Assembly: GCA_016934265.1 (NCBI GenBank) | Contig: JAFGTF010000070.1 | Span: 43,530 to 107,529, forward strand | Direction: 5' to 3' | Source of the DNA: Spirochaetota bacterium | GTDB lineage: Bacteria; Spirochaetota; B62-G9; DRHN01 | DNA length: 64,000 bases | Shown: positions 45,155-54,663 of the stretch, piece after piece | Numbering within the stretch: position 1 is the stretch's first letter | Layout: each line of letters begins with the position of its first letter | Translations under genes and position numbers: made by a program | Notes under the pieces: model-generated | What the model saw: the letters and a program-made list of their open reading frames with translations, nothing else | Databases searched by the model: none | Told to the model about the DNA's origin: nothing

Positions 45155-47044
45155 ATGTCAAAACGCAAGTTCAAGACCGAGGTAAATCAGCTTCTACACC
45201 TCATAATACACTCCCTCTACTCTCACCCCGAGATTTTTTTACGAGAGCTCGTATCCAACGCCTCCGATGCGCTCGACACCCTGAAGTACCTCACCCTTAC
45301 CGACGAGCGGTACAAGAAAATACCGTTCGATCCCAGGATCGACATATCGTTCGGTCAGCAGGAAAGACGCGTCATCACGCTGTCCGAAACAAAGAAAGAG
45401 AGAAAGGTGATCACCGTATCCGACACGGGGATCGGTATGGATGCGGAGGAGCTCGAGAAAAACCTCGGCACCATCGCGCGCTCCGGAACGCGCGATTTCT
45501 TCGGCTCCCTCACTGGAGACGCGAAGAAGGACTCGAACCTGATCGGCCAGTTCGGCGTGGGGTTCTACTCCGCCTTCATGGTCTCGGAGTCCGTCGAGGT
45601 CGTATCGAAAAAGGCTGGCTGTGAAGAGGCGTACCGATGGAAGAGCGACGGCAAGGGAGGCTACGAGATAGATGAGGCGGTCAGAGACGGGCACGGCACC
45701 ACGGTCACCCTCCTCTTGAACGGTCAGGGTGAGGAGTATGCGAACCGTTTCTCGCTCGAGGCGATCATACGAAAATACTCCAACCATATCCCGTTTCCCA
45801 TACACCTCTCATATGAAACCGAGGCGAACGACGGAACAAAGACGAAGAAGACCGAACAGGTCAACGCGGCGTCCGCACTCTGGAGACGCCCGAAGAGCGA
45901 TCTGGAAGAAAAAGACTACACCGAGTTCTACCGCACCATCTCCCACGACGACGAGGACCCTCTTTTATATATCCATACCAGGGCGGAGGGAAAGATCGAG
46001 TATTCCACCCTCTTCTATATTCCGAAGAAGGCTCCGATCGACCTGTTCTGGGCCGAGTACCAGCCCGGAATGAAGCTGTACATAAAACGCGTGTTCATTA
46101 CCGACGACGATAAGGAGCTGCTGCCGCGCTACCTGCGGTTCGTCCGCGGCGTCATCGACTCTGAAGATCTCCCGCTCAACGTATCCCGCGAAATGCTCCA
46201 GAAAAACGCAGTTCTGGCAAAGATCAAGTCCGACTCCGTGAAACGTATATTGGGAGAATTGAAAGAGCTGAAGGAAAAGGACAGAGCGAAATACGACCTC
46301 TTCTACGAGGAGTTCAGGCGGCCGCTGAAGGAGGGCGCCTACCAGGATTTCGGAAACCGGGAGCTTTTGGTCGAGCTCTTGCAGTTCAAATCGACGAAGA
46401 CTGAGGGGTACACGAGCCTCTCGGAGTACAAGGAACGCATGACGGAAGGCCAGAAGGCCGTCTACTACGTCACCGGAGAGAACGAAAAAACCCTGAGAAG
46501 CTCCCCCCTGCTCGAGCCGTTCAAGCAGAAAGAGATCGAGGTCTTGATCATGGATGACGAGATAGACGAGATCGTCATTCCCGCGCTCGGCCGCTACAAG
46601 GAGATCGAGCTGAAGGCGGTGAAACGAAGCGACACTCTCGACGATATCAAGAGCGAAGAGGATAAAAAGAAGGAAAAGAGTATAGGCCCGCTTCTTTCCC
46701 GTATCGCAGACGTTTTAAAGGAGGAAGTGAAGTCCGTTACGGCGAGCGCGGGACTCGGCGACTCTCCCTCCTGTATCGTCGCCGACGAGGACGACCCGAC
46801 CATCGGACTGCAGCAGCTTCTCAAGGCTATGGGTCAAAAAACAATGCCGGAGATAAAACCCGTGCTGAAGGTAAATCCCGACCATCCCATCGTGAAAAGC
46901 CTTGAAAAAACGGAGGACGGTGAGGTGTTCAGTGATACGTGCAGGCTCCTCTTCGAGCAGGCGCTGCTCGTCGAAGGCGTTCAGTTGCCGGATTCCTCTT
47001 CGTTCGTGAAACGGCTGAACCGTGCCCTGCAGCGTTCGCTGTAG
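45155..47044 (+). CDS. htpG: Hsp90 chaperone HtpG
   Basis: ATP-dependent cytosolic chaperone. The N-terminal GHKL domain has FLRELVSNASDALDTLKYL, VSDTGIGMDAEEL, GTIARSGTRDF and IGQFGVGFYSAFMVS; the middle domain has FRTISHDDEDPL-like and GVIDSEDLPLNVSREMLQ, and a C-terminal dimerisation domain follows. 629 residues is the usual length for bacterial HtpG. AAGGAG precedes the ATG. The FGGY kinase follows after 33 bases. Confidence 0.97.
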   Translation: MSKRKFKTEVNQLLHLIIHSLYSHPEIFLRELVSNASDALDTLKYLTLTDERYKKIPFDPRIDISFGQQERRVITLSETKKERKVITVSDTGIGMDAEELEKNLGTIARSGTRDFFGSLTGDAKKDSNLIGQFGVGFYSAFMVSESVEVVSKKAGCEEAYRWKSDGKGGYEIDEAVRDGHGTTVTLLLNGQGEEYANRFSLEAIIRKYSNHIPFPIHLSYETEANDGTKTKKTEQVNAASALWRRPKSDLEEKDYTEFYRTISHDDEDPLLYIHTRAEGKIEYSTLFYIPKKAPIDLFWAEYQPGMKLYIKRVFITDDDKELLPRYLRFVRGVIDSEDLPLNVSREMLQKNAVLAKIKSDSVKRILGELKELKEKDRAKYDLFYEEFRRPLKEGAYQDFGNRELLVELLQFKSTKTEGYTSLSEYKERMTEGQKAVYYVTGENEKTLRSSPLLEPFKQKEIEVLIMDDEIDEIVIPALGRYKEIELKAVKRSDTLDDIKSEEDKKKEKSIGPLLSRIADVLKEEVKSVTASAGLGDSPSCIVADEDDPTIGLQQLLKAMGQKTMPEIKPVLKVNPDHPIVKSLEKTEDGEVFSDTCRLLFEQALLVEGVQLPDSSSFVKRLNRALQRSL

Positions 47045-47077
47045 GCAATCGTTTACCATCTCTTATTGGGTGGAGTA

Positions 47078-48508
47078 ATGAAAGAGAAAAAGGCGGCCTT
47101 AGGCATCGACCTCGGCACAACGAGCGTCTCGGCCGCCCTTGTCGACTCCGAAAACGGCGCCGTTTTCAGGACCGTCTCCGAGAAAGTCGGTGCGTACGTG
47201 ACCGGCATAAATCCCCTGTACAGGGAGCAGAACCCGGATATGGTGCGGGACGCCCTGTACAGGGCGGTCTCCTCCTGTGTTTCTCGTTTCAACGGCGAGG
47301 TCGTTTCAATAGGAGTCACCGGCCAGATGCACGGCATCGTGGGAATCGACGAAACGGGCGCGCCGGTCACGGGCCTCGTTACATGGCAGGACCGGCGCGG
47401 GTACGAGCGGGGACCGGACGGCAAAACGCTCTTAGAGGAGATGGCGGCGCGTACGGTCGGTCTCGCAGGCACACATGCCCCCTCGACCGGGTACGGCGTC
47501 GTAACGCTCTTCGACTGGGCCGTCAGGAAGAGACGGGGTGACATTAACAAGGTATGCACGATCCCCGACTACTTCTCCATGGCTCTCTCAGGCCGCAACG
47601 TCCCTCTCACCGATCCCACCATGGCGGACAGCACCGGTGCGTACGATATTTCAGCCGGCGCGTGGGACGAGGAGTATCTCACCGCACTCGGCATCGATCC
47701 CGGAATCCTTCCTGAGATCGTTCCTTCCCGAACGGTGACGGGAAGACTGGAACACGGGGCGATCCGCTCGCTTCTCGGCGGCGAGCGCCCTCCCGTCTCG
47801 TGCTGCTTAGGAGACAATCAGGCGAGCTTTTTAGGAGGAGTGCGCGATCATGACGACTCCCTCCTCGTGAATATCGGCACCGCCTCCCAGGTTTCGTACT
47901 GCATCGATGAGGGCCAAAACGCCCCGGCCGACGGTTTCGACGTGGTGATACGGCCGTTTTTCGCAGGGAGGCTTCTCGTATCCGGCAACGCGCTTTCCGG
48001 CGGATGCTCCTACGAACTGCTCGCCGCTTTCTTCGAAGAGGTGGGCGAAACGCTTTTCTGTGTGTCCGCTCCTCCCGACCTATATGAAAGGATGTCCTCG
48101 CTCGTGAAAGAGCTGCACGGCGCGGACGGTCTCGACGTGCTGCCGCTTTTTTCCGGTATGCGAAGCGATCCCGGCGCGCGGGGGAGCATACGGGGTATCT
48201 CAGACGACAACTTCACGCCGGCAAACCTCGTGTACGGAATGCTGGAGGGAATCGCGCAAGTTCTGAAACGCATGGTCGAACCCGGTGTTCTCGAGCGGCG
48301 CGACATTCTCGTTGGCGGGGGAAACGCGTTGAGAAAAAACCAGATGATGCGGGACATCACAGGCCGGGTGTTCGGCAAAGCCCTCGTCATTCCCCTGCAC
48401 GAGGAGGAAGCGGCGGTTGGAGCCGCCATCCACGGCGCGGTAGCGGCCGGAATCATGACCGATTATTCCGAGGCACGCCGGGTCATCCGCTACGAACACC
48501 CCTTGTAA
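47078..48508 (+). CDS. FGGY-family carbohydrate kinase (xylulo-/sedoheptulokinase-like)
   Basis: 476 residues from ATG 47078, behind GGTGGAG. The ATP-grasp-like actin fold is seen as AALGIDLGTTSVSAALVD at the N-terminus, GVTGQMHGIVG and VTWQDRR (sugar-binding Asp), SCCLGDNQASFLGG, NIGTASQVSYC, and the ADP-binding ILVGGGNALRKNQMM. The C-LGDNQAS and GTASQ forms suggest the xylulokinase/sedoheptulokinase side of the family. The exact sugar cannot be decided. It could be in one transcript with htpG. Confidence 0.9.
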   Translation: MKEKKAALGIDLGTTSVSAALVDSENGAVFRTVSEKVGAYVTGINPLYREQNPDMVRDALYRAVSSCVSRFNGEVVSIGVTGQMHGIVGIDETGAPVTGLVTWQDRRGYERGPDGKTLLEEMAARTVGLAGTHAPSTGYGVVTLFDWAVRKRRGDINKVCTIPDYFSMALSGRNVPLTDPTMADSTGAYDISAGAWDEEYLTALGIDPGILPEIVPSRTVTGRLEHGAIRSLLGGERPPVSCCLGDNQASFLGGVRDHDDSLLVNIGTASQVSYCIDEGQNAPADGFDVVIRPFFAGRLLVSGNALSGGCSYELLAAFFEEVGETLFCVSAPPDLYERMSSLVKELHGADGLDVLPLFSGMRSDPGARGSIRGISDDNFTPANLVYGMLEGIAQVLKRMVEPGVLERRDILVGGGNALRKNQMMRDITGRVFGKALVIPLHEEEAAVGAAIHGAVAAGIMTDYSEARRVIRYEHPL

Positions 48509-48631
48509 TCGCCGTTTTCACCCGTTTCGTTTACTGGTCGAAACCGGTCTCCCAACGCCCCAAAGCGGCCGGTACTCATTTTGATAGACCGAGAAGGCTG
48601 CGTCCCCCTACGGAAAAAAGAAAAAGCGTTC

Positions 48632-48677
48632 AAAAAGCCTGCGCGTTCGTCTTCGAGCGTGCGGACAAACGGCTTTT
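48632..48677 (+). terminator. Possible terminator after the FGGY kinase
   Basis: AAAAAGCC (48632-48639) pairs with GGCTTTT (48671-48677), enclosing an imperfect inner stem around GCGCGTTCG/CGAGCGTGC. About 125 bases past the kinase stop. Confidence 0.4.
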
Positions 48678-48827
48678 ATGCTCGATTCTTTCGTAGTATA
48701 GTAGACGGTACCGCTATGTTTCAGTAAAAGACCATAACCGCATGAAAGCGGCACGGAAAAAACCTGCCCTCCGCCGCCCTCGTTATCCCGTTTCATCATA
48801 CCCGGTCGCCCGGAATTCGGAAAACAT

Positions 48828-48856
48828 TTGACTGGAAAATTATATTGCCGTACAAT
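48828..48856 (+). promoter_or_regulatory. Strong sigma-70 promoter for the FHA gene
   Basis: TTGACT (48828-48833) and TACAAT (48851-48856) with a 17-base spacer; the predicted start leaves a leader of about 25 bases before the ATG at 48888. Confidence 0.75.
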
Positions 48857-48887
48857 TGTTACAGAATCATGCGGTGAGGAGTACAAT

Positions 48888-49232
48888 ATGCCCGACGAAA
48901 CGATCTATAAGCGCGGAGACAAGGGAAAAAAGATCGCAAAACAGATGCAGACGAGGCATGCGAAGATCAGATTCAAGGACCGCGCGATCGATATAAAGAG
49001 GATGATCAGCATAGGGCGGGACCCGCAAAGCGACATCGTAATCAAGGACGACCCCCTCGTCTCCCGGCGCCACGCGCTGATCGAGCGGGACGAAAACGTG
49101 TACTTCATCACGGACAAGGGAAGCACGAACGGAACGTACGTCAACAACAACCCCATCCCGAAATGCGAAAGGGTCCGCCTCAAGAAGGGAGACGTAATCC
49201 AGGTCGGCAAGACGAAGCTGTCGATGATATGA
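48888..49232 (+). CDS. Stand-alone FHA-domain protein
   Basis: 114 residues from ATG 48888 (GTGAGGAG ahead). A basic N-terminal tail (YKRGDKGKKIAKQMQTRHAK) precedes one FHA domain with all phosphothreonine-binding marks: SIGRDPQSDIVI, VSRRHALIE and STNGTYVNN. It probably reads Thr phosphorylation by the kinase encoded at 52.6-54.6 kb. First gene of a short plus-strand run with the HU-fusion gene. Confidence 0.95.
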   Translation: MPDETIYKRGDKGKKIAKQMQTRHAKIRFKDRAIDIKRMISIGRDPQSDIVIKDDPLVSRRHALIERDENVYFITDKGSTNGTYVNNNPIPKCERVRLKKGDVIQVGKTKLSMI

Positions 49233-49319
49233 ACCGTTTACGGCATGCTGAGATGCCGGGTCTTTTTTTGACCGGCTCATCGAGACCTTCGCCCCCCATC
49301 GAACGTATAAGGAAAGACC

Positions 49320-50171
49320 ATGGAAACCGCATTTGAACGAATTCCGGACTATATCAAGCCTCATCTGCAGTCTGTTACGAAAACCTCGGGCCTGCCGGAC
49401 ACCCGGCAGTCGCTCGAAGCCATTTCGGAGGCGTGGCTCGAAAAACGCCGCATATTCCGCGAACAGACAAAGACTCTTCATATGGAAGAGATCGACTCCA
49501 TCGAAGCGGAAGACCCCCGCGGCGCGCTGGTCCTTACCTACTCGGGGTCTCTTCTTGGAATCGGGACGATCTCCGAACAGGGCCGATGGGCGGAATATGC
49601 GAGCATCGGCCTCAGGAAGGACGTTCCCGACATCCTGACGAGCGACCGCGCGACGGTCGCAGGACCCATCGAGAAAAACCGCCCGGTGGAGTTCGAAAAC
49701 GGGCCGATCAAAAAGAGCTCTCCGGCCCTTATCGTCGCAGTGACCGAGAGGGGCGTCCCGCCCGCCGAGCAGCAGAAGCGCATTCGGGAGGCGGTCAGTT
49801 TCCTTACGAACGGGTTCGTCAAAATCAACCGGACGCTGCTTATGCTTACCAAAACGGCTCTGGATAAGTACACGATGAGCTCTATGGTCTCCTATATAGC
49901 GAAGAAAAACAACATCTCCCGGCGGTGCGCAAAGGCGGTGATAGACGATTTCATCGACACGGTGGAACAGGGAGTGCTCTCCGGAGCCCGCGTGCCGATC
50001 GGCAGGCTCGGCAGGATCTTCTTGAAGATGAGGGGGCCTCAGAAGGCGAGGATAGGCAGAAACCCGCAGACCGGCGAGGAGATCACGATAGCCGCCAAAC
50101 CGCGCTCACTCGTTCCACGGATATCGTTCGGCAGGGCGTTTAAAAACAGGGCTACCGTCGTCCGACGCTGA
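49320..50171 (+). CDS. Unknown domain fused to a HU/IHF-type DNA-binding domain
   Basis: 283 residues. Residues 1-180 form an unfamiliar domain with KTSGLP (21-26), AWLEKRRIF, LHMEEIDSI, VLTYSGSLLGIG, ASIGLRKDVPD (94-104) and VEFENGPIKKSSPAL. Residues about 186-276 are a HU-type domain: SYIAKKNNISRRCAKAVIDDF, PIGRLGRIFLKMRGP, ARIGRNPQTGEEITIAAK and SFGRAFKN. HU proteins are normally about 90 residues, so this is a clear fusion. The N-terminal domain occurs alone at 55975-56505. The combination suggests a DNA-binding output of the nearby phosphosignalling genes. Confidence 0.9.
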   Translation: METAFERIPDYIKPHLQSVTKTSGLPDTRQSLEAISEAWLEKRRIFREQTKTLHMEEIDSIEAEDPRGALVLTYSGSLLGIGTISEQGRWAEYASIGLRKDVPDILTSDRATVAGPIEKNRPVEFENGPIKKSSPALIVAVTERGVPPAEQQKRIREAVSFLTNGFVKINRTLLMLTKTALDKYTMSSMVSYIAKKNNISRRCAKAVIDDFIDTVEQGVLSGARVPIGRLGRIFLKMRGPQKARIGRNPQTGEEITIAAKPRSLVPRISFGRAFKNRATVVRR

Positions 50172-50231
50172 CCATCGTCCGACGATGACCGTTCCGGCGG
50201 CAGCGGCAATCGGGCGCCGTCCCGACGGCTG

Positions 50232-51662
50232 CTACTTCGGCACCTTGCCGTCGAATACGATCTCCGTACCCTCGATTTTGATCAGATCTCCCGCTCTGAG
50301 CACCTTTTTCTTCACCTGCCGGTTGTTCACCGTCACCCCTTTTCCGCCGCTCACGATGGTGAAGACACCGTTTTTCCGCTCCACCTTCACCTCGCCGTCC
50401 GGCATCCTGCCCGACACGGTGATATCGGCCTTTGCGCCTGTTCCGATCGTGACGGCCCGCTTCGTTCCTTCAAGCCCTATCGTATTCTTTCCCCTCCGTT
50501 TCCCCGAGGCGGATAGAACGGCCAGGGAGGCGGTCTCGTCGCGGTTTTCGAACCTGATAAGAAAAAGAACGAACAGAAGCACGACGGCGCCCGGCACAAA
50601 CAGGAAATAGACGTAGTGAAGCCGTTCCCACGGAGTTCCGAATATCGTGCCGGCGAAGTAAAATCGCGCCGCTTCGTCTTCCTTATCTCCTTTTGTGTAC
50701 TCCACACGGACCCGCTTTTTCGTTGCGGGGTCCATCGTCGCCGGATAGGAGACGAGATACTCGTTCATCACCTGGTTCCGTATGAGACTGTAGAGCGAGG
50801 AGAGCCGTTCCGGCTCGTATACGGAAAAGAAGGCGCCTCCCGTCTCTTGCGCGATGCGGCTCAGGCTGCTTTTATCCGCCCGATTCGAGAGCCCTATCGT
50901 GAACACCGATATCCCCTCTTTCTGAGCGTACGCGATCGCCTGCTCGATGCCGTACCGTACCGGAAACGCGGGATTGTCCTTCAGGGGGAAATCCACGCCG
51001 TCGGAGAGCAGGATGACGACCTTCCTGCCCCGCTGAGTCCTGAAACCGTCGATCGACCGGTAGAGGGTTTCGTACAGCTCGGTATACGCCTCCTCCTCCC
51101 GCGGCCGCTCGATTAAAGAAAGCGCCCGTTCAGTCTCGACCTTCGAGCTCACAGGCTCCACGTTCTGCCCGACCTTCACATTGAACGATACGATGCCGAC
51201 CCGGTCGAGCGGGTTCTTGATCTCCGAAAGAAGCGATGCGATCGCCCGTTTGGCGTGGGTGATCCTCCACACGGATTCGTCTTGGGAGTTCTTGATCTTT
51301 CCCGTATTGTCCCAGTACATGCTTCCCGAGTTGTCGAGAACGAAGAGGAAGGCCGTTCCCTCGTTAATGTTGACCCCGTGCAGGAACGATCGTATATCAC
51401 GCTCTTTCTCGGGCACAGCGGCGGACGGATCGTCCGCGGACGATTCGAACACGCGGAAGTTCTCTTTTCGAAGCCCGAAAACCGGGTCCCCCTCGTCGTT
51501 CGTCACGCTTATGTAGAGTCTCACCCCCTGATCGACGAGGAGCATCGAGTTGTCTATCTGGGAGATCCTCACCGTTTCGGACCGCGCCCGGCTCGACGGG
51601 CCAAAGACGCCGGCTATGAAAAACGCTGAAAAGGCACACACCCCCCACCATTTCATACCCAT
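50232..51662 (-). CDS. VWA-domain membrane protein with C-terminal FHA-like domain
   Basis: 476 residues. Signal-like N-terminus, then a von Willebrand A domain with the MIDAS motif FVLDNSGSMYWDN, IVSFNVK and ILLSDGVDFPL. One membrane helix (FLFVPGAVVLLFVLFLIRF) follows, then a C-terminal domain of FHA type (AVTIGTGAKADITVSG and GVTVNNRQVKKKVLRAGDLIKIEG) whose phosphothreonine-binding residues are partly lost. The VWA part would lie outside the membrane and the FHA part inside. Last gene of the minus-strand kinase operon. Confidence 0.9.
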   Translation of the reverse strand: MGMKWWGVCAFSAFFIAGVFGPSSRARSETVRISQIDNSMLLVDQGVRLYISVTNDEGDPVFGLRKENFRVFESSADDPSAAVPEKERDIRSFLHGVNINEGTAFLFVLDNSGSMYWDNTGKIKNSQDESVWRITHAKRAIASLLSEIKNPLDRVGIVSFNVKVGQNVEPVSSKVETERALSLIERPREEEAYTELYETLYRSIDGFRTQRGRKVVILLSDGVDFPLKDNPAFPVRYGIEQAIAYAQKEGISVFTIGLSNRADKSSLSRIAQETGGAFFSVYEPERLSSLYSLIRNQVMNEYLVSYPATMDPATKKRVRVEYTKGDKEDEAARFYFAGTIFGTPWERLHYVYFLFVPGAVVLLFVLFLIRFENRDETASLAVLSASGKRRGKNTIGLEGTKRAVTIGTGAKADITVSGRMPDGEVKVERKNGVFTIVSGGKGVTVNNRQVKKKVLRAGDLIKIEGTEIVFDGKVPK

Positions 51663-51689
51663 TCCCCCTGCCGCACGCCGTGCGGGCCC

Positions 51690-52598
51690 CTACCGCTTTG
51701 TAAACCTGAACTGGGCTTCTCCGATCCGGATGACGTCTCCGTCCTTCAGGTGCGCGGATTCCGCCCGCTCGTCGTTGACGTAGAGCGCACTGCGAGATCC
51801 GGCTCCGGTTTCAGCGCCGGCGCCTGAGAGCACATAGTCCCCCCGAACCCTCGTCACCACCGCATGCTCGGGAGCGACTCTCCCGTAGCCGTGGAGGGTG
51901 ACCTCCGTTTTTTCGGATACACCGACGGTCGTCCTTTTCCCGGCAAGAAGAAACGTCCTGTTTCGCTCCTCTCCGTTCAACAGGAGTAAGCTGGCGCGGG
52001 CGAGCCTGTTCTCTATGAACCCGTAGAAGATCCCTATCATGAATCCTAAGACCAGAAATCCTACGAGCCGCGGGAAAAAGCCTCCGGGCGAGAGATACCG
52101 GATATATTCGACCGCGAGACCGCCCATGATGCCGCCGCACAGCCCGCCGATCACCCCGTTTCTCACCTTGGGGCCGGAGCGGCTCCGTATCCCCTCGACG
52201 CTTCCTATGAACATCCCGAACACGGCCCAGCCCGCCGCCCTTGACAGCGGAAAACCGACCTGCTCGAAACTGGTCGTAGTGGTGAAGAACACCGTTCCGA
52301 TGTGTAGAAGCGCAGCCTGGCCCGCCACGAATCCGACGAGCCCGCCTGCAAAACCCACCCCCACTCCGGTGGCCGCGCCCGGCGCGATCTTTTTGGCGGA
52401 CCTCGCGATAATGCCTTCGCTCGTTCCGAAGCACACACCCATCAAAACGCCTGTCGTGACCCCCAGTGCGGCGTTGAATATAAGGAGGGTCGGAAAAGCA
52501 GCCTGAAGATACAGAACAAGCTCGGTACAGGGCCATGCGAGCATGCCCGAGAAGAGACCGACGAGTCCGAAAAATAGTATGCGTATACCGAGTGTCAA
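51690..52598 (-). CDS. Multi-pass membrane protein with C-terminal FHA domain
   Basis: 302 residues from TTG 52598, six bases after AGGAGG; the frame is open further back. About 200 residues carry six to eight short glycine-rich helices (GVTTGVLMGVCFG, GVGVGFAGGLVGFVAG, GVIGGLCGGIMGGLAVE). The C-terminal ~95 residues form an FHA-like domain (KRTTVGVSEKTEVTLHGYG, APEHAVVTRV, ALYVNDERAESAHLKDGDVIRIG). It starts 19 bases after the kinase stop, so it is surely cotranscribed. The membrane part is not a family I recognise. Confidence 0.85.
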   Translation of the reverse strand: MTLGIRILFFGLVGLFSGMLAWPCTELVLYLQAAFPTLLIFNAALGVTTGVLMGVCFGTSEGIIARSAKKIAPGAATGVGVGFAGGLVGFVAGQAALLHIGTVFFTTTTSFEQVGFPLSRAAGWAVFGMFIGSVEGIRSRSGPKVRNGVIGGLCGGIMGGLAVEYIRYLSPGGFFPRLVGFLVLGFMIGIFYGFIENRLARASLLLLNGEERNRTFLLAGKRTTVGVSEKTEVTLHGYGRVAPEHAVVTRVRGDYVLSGAGAETGAGSRSALYVNDERAESAHLKDGDVIRIGEAQFRFTKR

Positions 52599-52617
52599 CT
52601 GCGCCTCCTGGCTGGCA

Positions 52618-54642
52618 TTATCCGCCCGGTCTTTCCACCTCGAGCCCGATGCTCTTCTCCCCGGGGTCGTACGTAACCCGGACTCTGGTTGTCTTTTCCC
52701 CAACTATTCTGAACTGCGCGTTCTGTACGGTCCGTTTTCCCCTCCCGACGGTGATGGCATAGGTCCCTTCCGAAAGCGGGAACTTTTTCGGTTCGAGCGT
52801 CGTATCTTCGTACCGGACGAACTGCTTTTTTTGCACCCCGATATAACTTTCCGCGCGGTTATCGATGAGTATGTCGAGGCCCTCGTAGTCGGACTCGACG
52901 ACGAGCGTCCCCGATTTTCGAATGAGTCCGACCTCCGATACCGCGGAATCGAGGCTCGTCTCTACGTAGAACTCCGTCTCGACGTCGTAATAGCCGTCCG
53001 CCGAGTACCGGAATCTGTACCGTTCCCCGGACTGAAGCTTGCTTGCAAGATACTCCGCAAGCCTCCGGTTGCTGTGATAGAACTTCCAGTCCAGCCATCG
53101 GTCCTGCTCGGCAAGGTAAAAATCGATGTCCGCTTCATCGTACAGCGACATGCCGGTTTCACTGTCGGACACCCGGTGATCTATGGTTATCTGCTTCTTG
53201 ACGGAAATCGGGACCCTGAACGCGAGGTTCCGTTTGTCCTCGGTGTCCAGGTTCTCACGCTGCAGGACACGGGGGTAGAGATAGAACCTCATGATATGCT
53301 TCCCGTTCTCGAGATACAGCACGAGCTCGTAGTTGCCCGCCCGAAGATACAGGTCGCCGGTTGACAGAAGCGCCTCATCCGGGCCCGTGGCGGCGTCCTC
53401 TTCCTCGGACGCCTGTTCTTTCAAGATGGGGTACAAAAACCCCTCCCGCTTCGGGGTGAGCCTGTAGTGGTATTCGGGCCCGCTTCCCTCTGCTTCCGCA
53501 TCCGTCTCGTCAAGACATGTGAGGAGCGCGTACGCGTAGATGAGCCGCGCCTCCTTGAAGTAGTCCTGCGGTATTGAGGCGGTGATTTCAAGCTTCCCGT
53601 ACTCTCTCGCGCGGAGGTACTCGTACACATACCCCTTGTAGTAACAGAACAGCCCGCCTAAAAACAGCACGGTAAGCGCCGCTAGACCCACGGTCACACC
53701 GATGAGGATCCCTCCCCGTTTGTGCCGTTTCTTTCCGACCTTCATCGTAGTGGGCAGCGTGATCTCGTTTCCCTCGAGATACCGCCTGACGTCGGCATTT
53801 ATCTCCCGCTGGCCTTTGTATTTCTTCGTGTACCTGTCCAGGATATTCAGCACTGATCCGAGGTCCTTGTACCGCTTGTTGACCTTGCAGTTCATCGTCC
53901 GCTTGATGATGCGTAAAAACGCCCGCGGGATGGTGGGGTTGATCTTCTTCGGATTTACGTATATGCCCTTGCTGATCTTGTCGATCACGTCGGGAGAGAA
54001 GCGTGAGGGAAACGGCTTCTTTCCGGTGAGCATCTCGTAGAACATCACGCCCATGGAGTAGATGTCCGCTCTCATGTCCACCTTGCTCGTATCCGCAATC
54101 TGCTCCGGCGACATGTAGGCGGGCGTACCGAGCGTCATGCCGATCTTCGTGAGCCCCTCCTCCTCCGCTTCCTTGCTCGTGGCGATCCCGAAATCGGTGA
54201 GCTTCACCTCACCCTGTTTGGATATGAGAACGTTCGCCGGTTTTATGTCGCGGTGTATGACGTCCTTGTCGTGGGCGTACTTCAGCCCCCTGCATATCTC
54301 CGAAAAGATGAGCAGCGCCGCCTCGTTGGACAGTCCGCCGCTCTCCTCTATGAGCCGGTCCAAGCTCGTACCGTCGACATATTCCATCGCGATGTAGTAG
54401 GAGGAACCGACCTTGAAGTGGTCGTATACCGGGACGATATGCTCGTCCCTGAAATCGATCATGAGCGAGGCCTCGCGCTTGAAGCGCTGCACGAAGCCGC
54501 CGCCGCCCCGGAGCGTGAGCTGCTTGAGAATGACGAAACGCTTCAGGGTCGGGTGCTTCGCGAGATACACCGCACCCATGCCTCCCTTTGCGATCTTCTT
54601 TACAATGTCGTATTTCCCAACCTTGATTAACGGTTTCGGCAT
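52618..54642 (-). CDS. Transmembrane Ser/Thr protein kinase (PASTA-less, PEGA-like sensor)
   Basis: 674 residues. The kinase domain (10-280) has the Gly loop AKGGMGAVY, Lys40 (VILKQL), HRDIKPANV (Asp132), DFG at 150-152 and GTPAYMSPEQ, so it looks active. A membrane helix at about 311-334 separates it from an external region of 340 residues without PASTA repeats; the C-terminal end is like a PEGA unit (SGTLVVESDYEGLDILIDN, FPLSEGTYAITVGRG). It would phosphorylate FHA-protein partners and others. Flanked by a phosphatase gene upstream and two FHA proteins downstream. Confidence 0.95.
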   Translation of the reverse strand: MPKPLIKVGKYDIVKKIAKGGMGAVYLAKHPTLKRFVILKQLTLRGGGGFVQRFKREASLMIDFRDEHIVPVYDHFKVGSSYYIAMEYVDGTSLDRLIEESGGLSNEAALLIFSEICRGLKYAHDKDVIHRDIKPANVLISKQGEVKLTDFGIATSKEAEEEGLTKIGMTLGTPAYMSPEQIADTSKVDMRADIYSMGVMFYEMLTGKKPFPSRFSPDVIDKISKGIYVNPKKINPTIPRAFLRIIKRTMNCKVNKRYKDLGSVLNILDRYTKKYKGQREINADVRRYLEGNEITLPTTMKVGKKRHKRGGILIGVTVGLAALTVLFLGGLFCYYKGYVYEYLRAREYGKLEITASIPQDYFKEARLIYAYALLTCLDETDAEAEGSGPEYHYRLTPKREGFLYPILKEQASEEEDAATGPDEALLSTGDLYLRAGNYELVLYLENGKHIMRFYLYPRVLQRENLDTEDKRNLAFRVPISVKKQITIDHRVSDSETGMSLYDEADIDFYLAEQDRWLDWKFYHSNRRLAEYLASKLQSGERYRFRYSADGYYDVETEFYVETSLDSAVSEVGLIRKSGTLVVESDYEGLDILIDNRAESYIGVQKKQFVRYEDTTLEPKKFPLSEGTYAITVGRGKRTVQNAQFRIVGEKTTRVRVTYDPGEKSIGLEVERPGG

Positions 54643-54663
54643 AACCCCGTCTCCATATTAATA

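Larger units (their letters stand above)
48509..48887. other. Intergenic spacer (379 bases)
   Basis: Contains a terminator-like hairpin (48632-48677) and, near its right end, the promoter of the FHA gene. Minus-strand frames here lack support. Confidence 0.5.
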
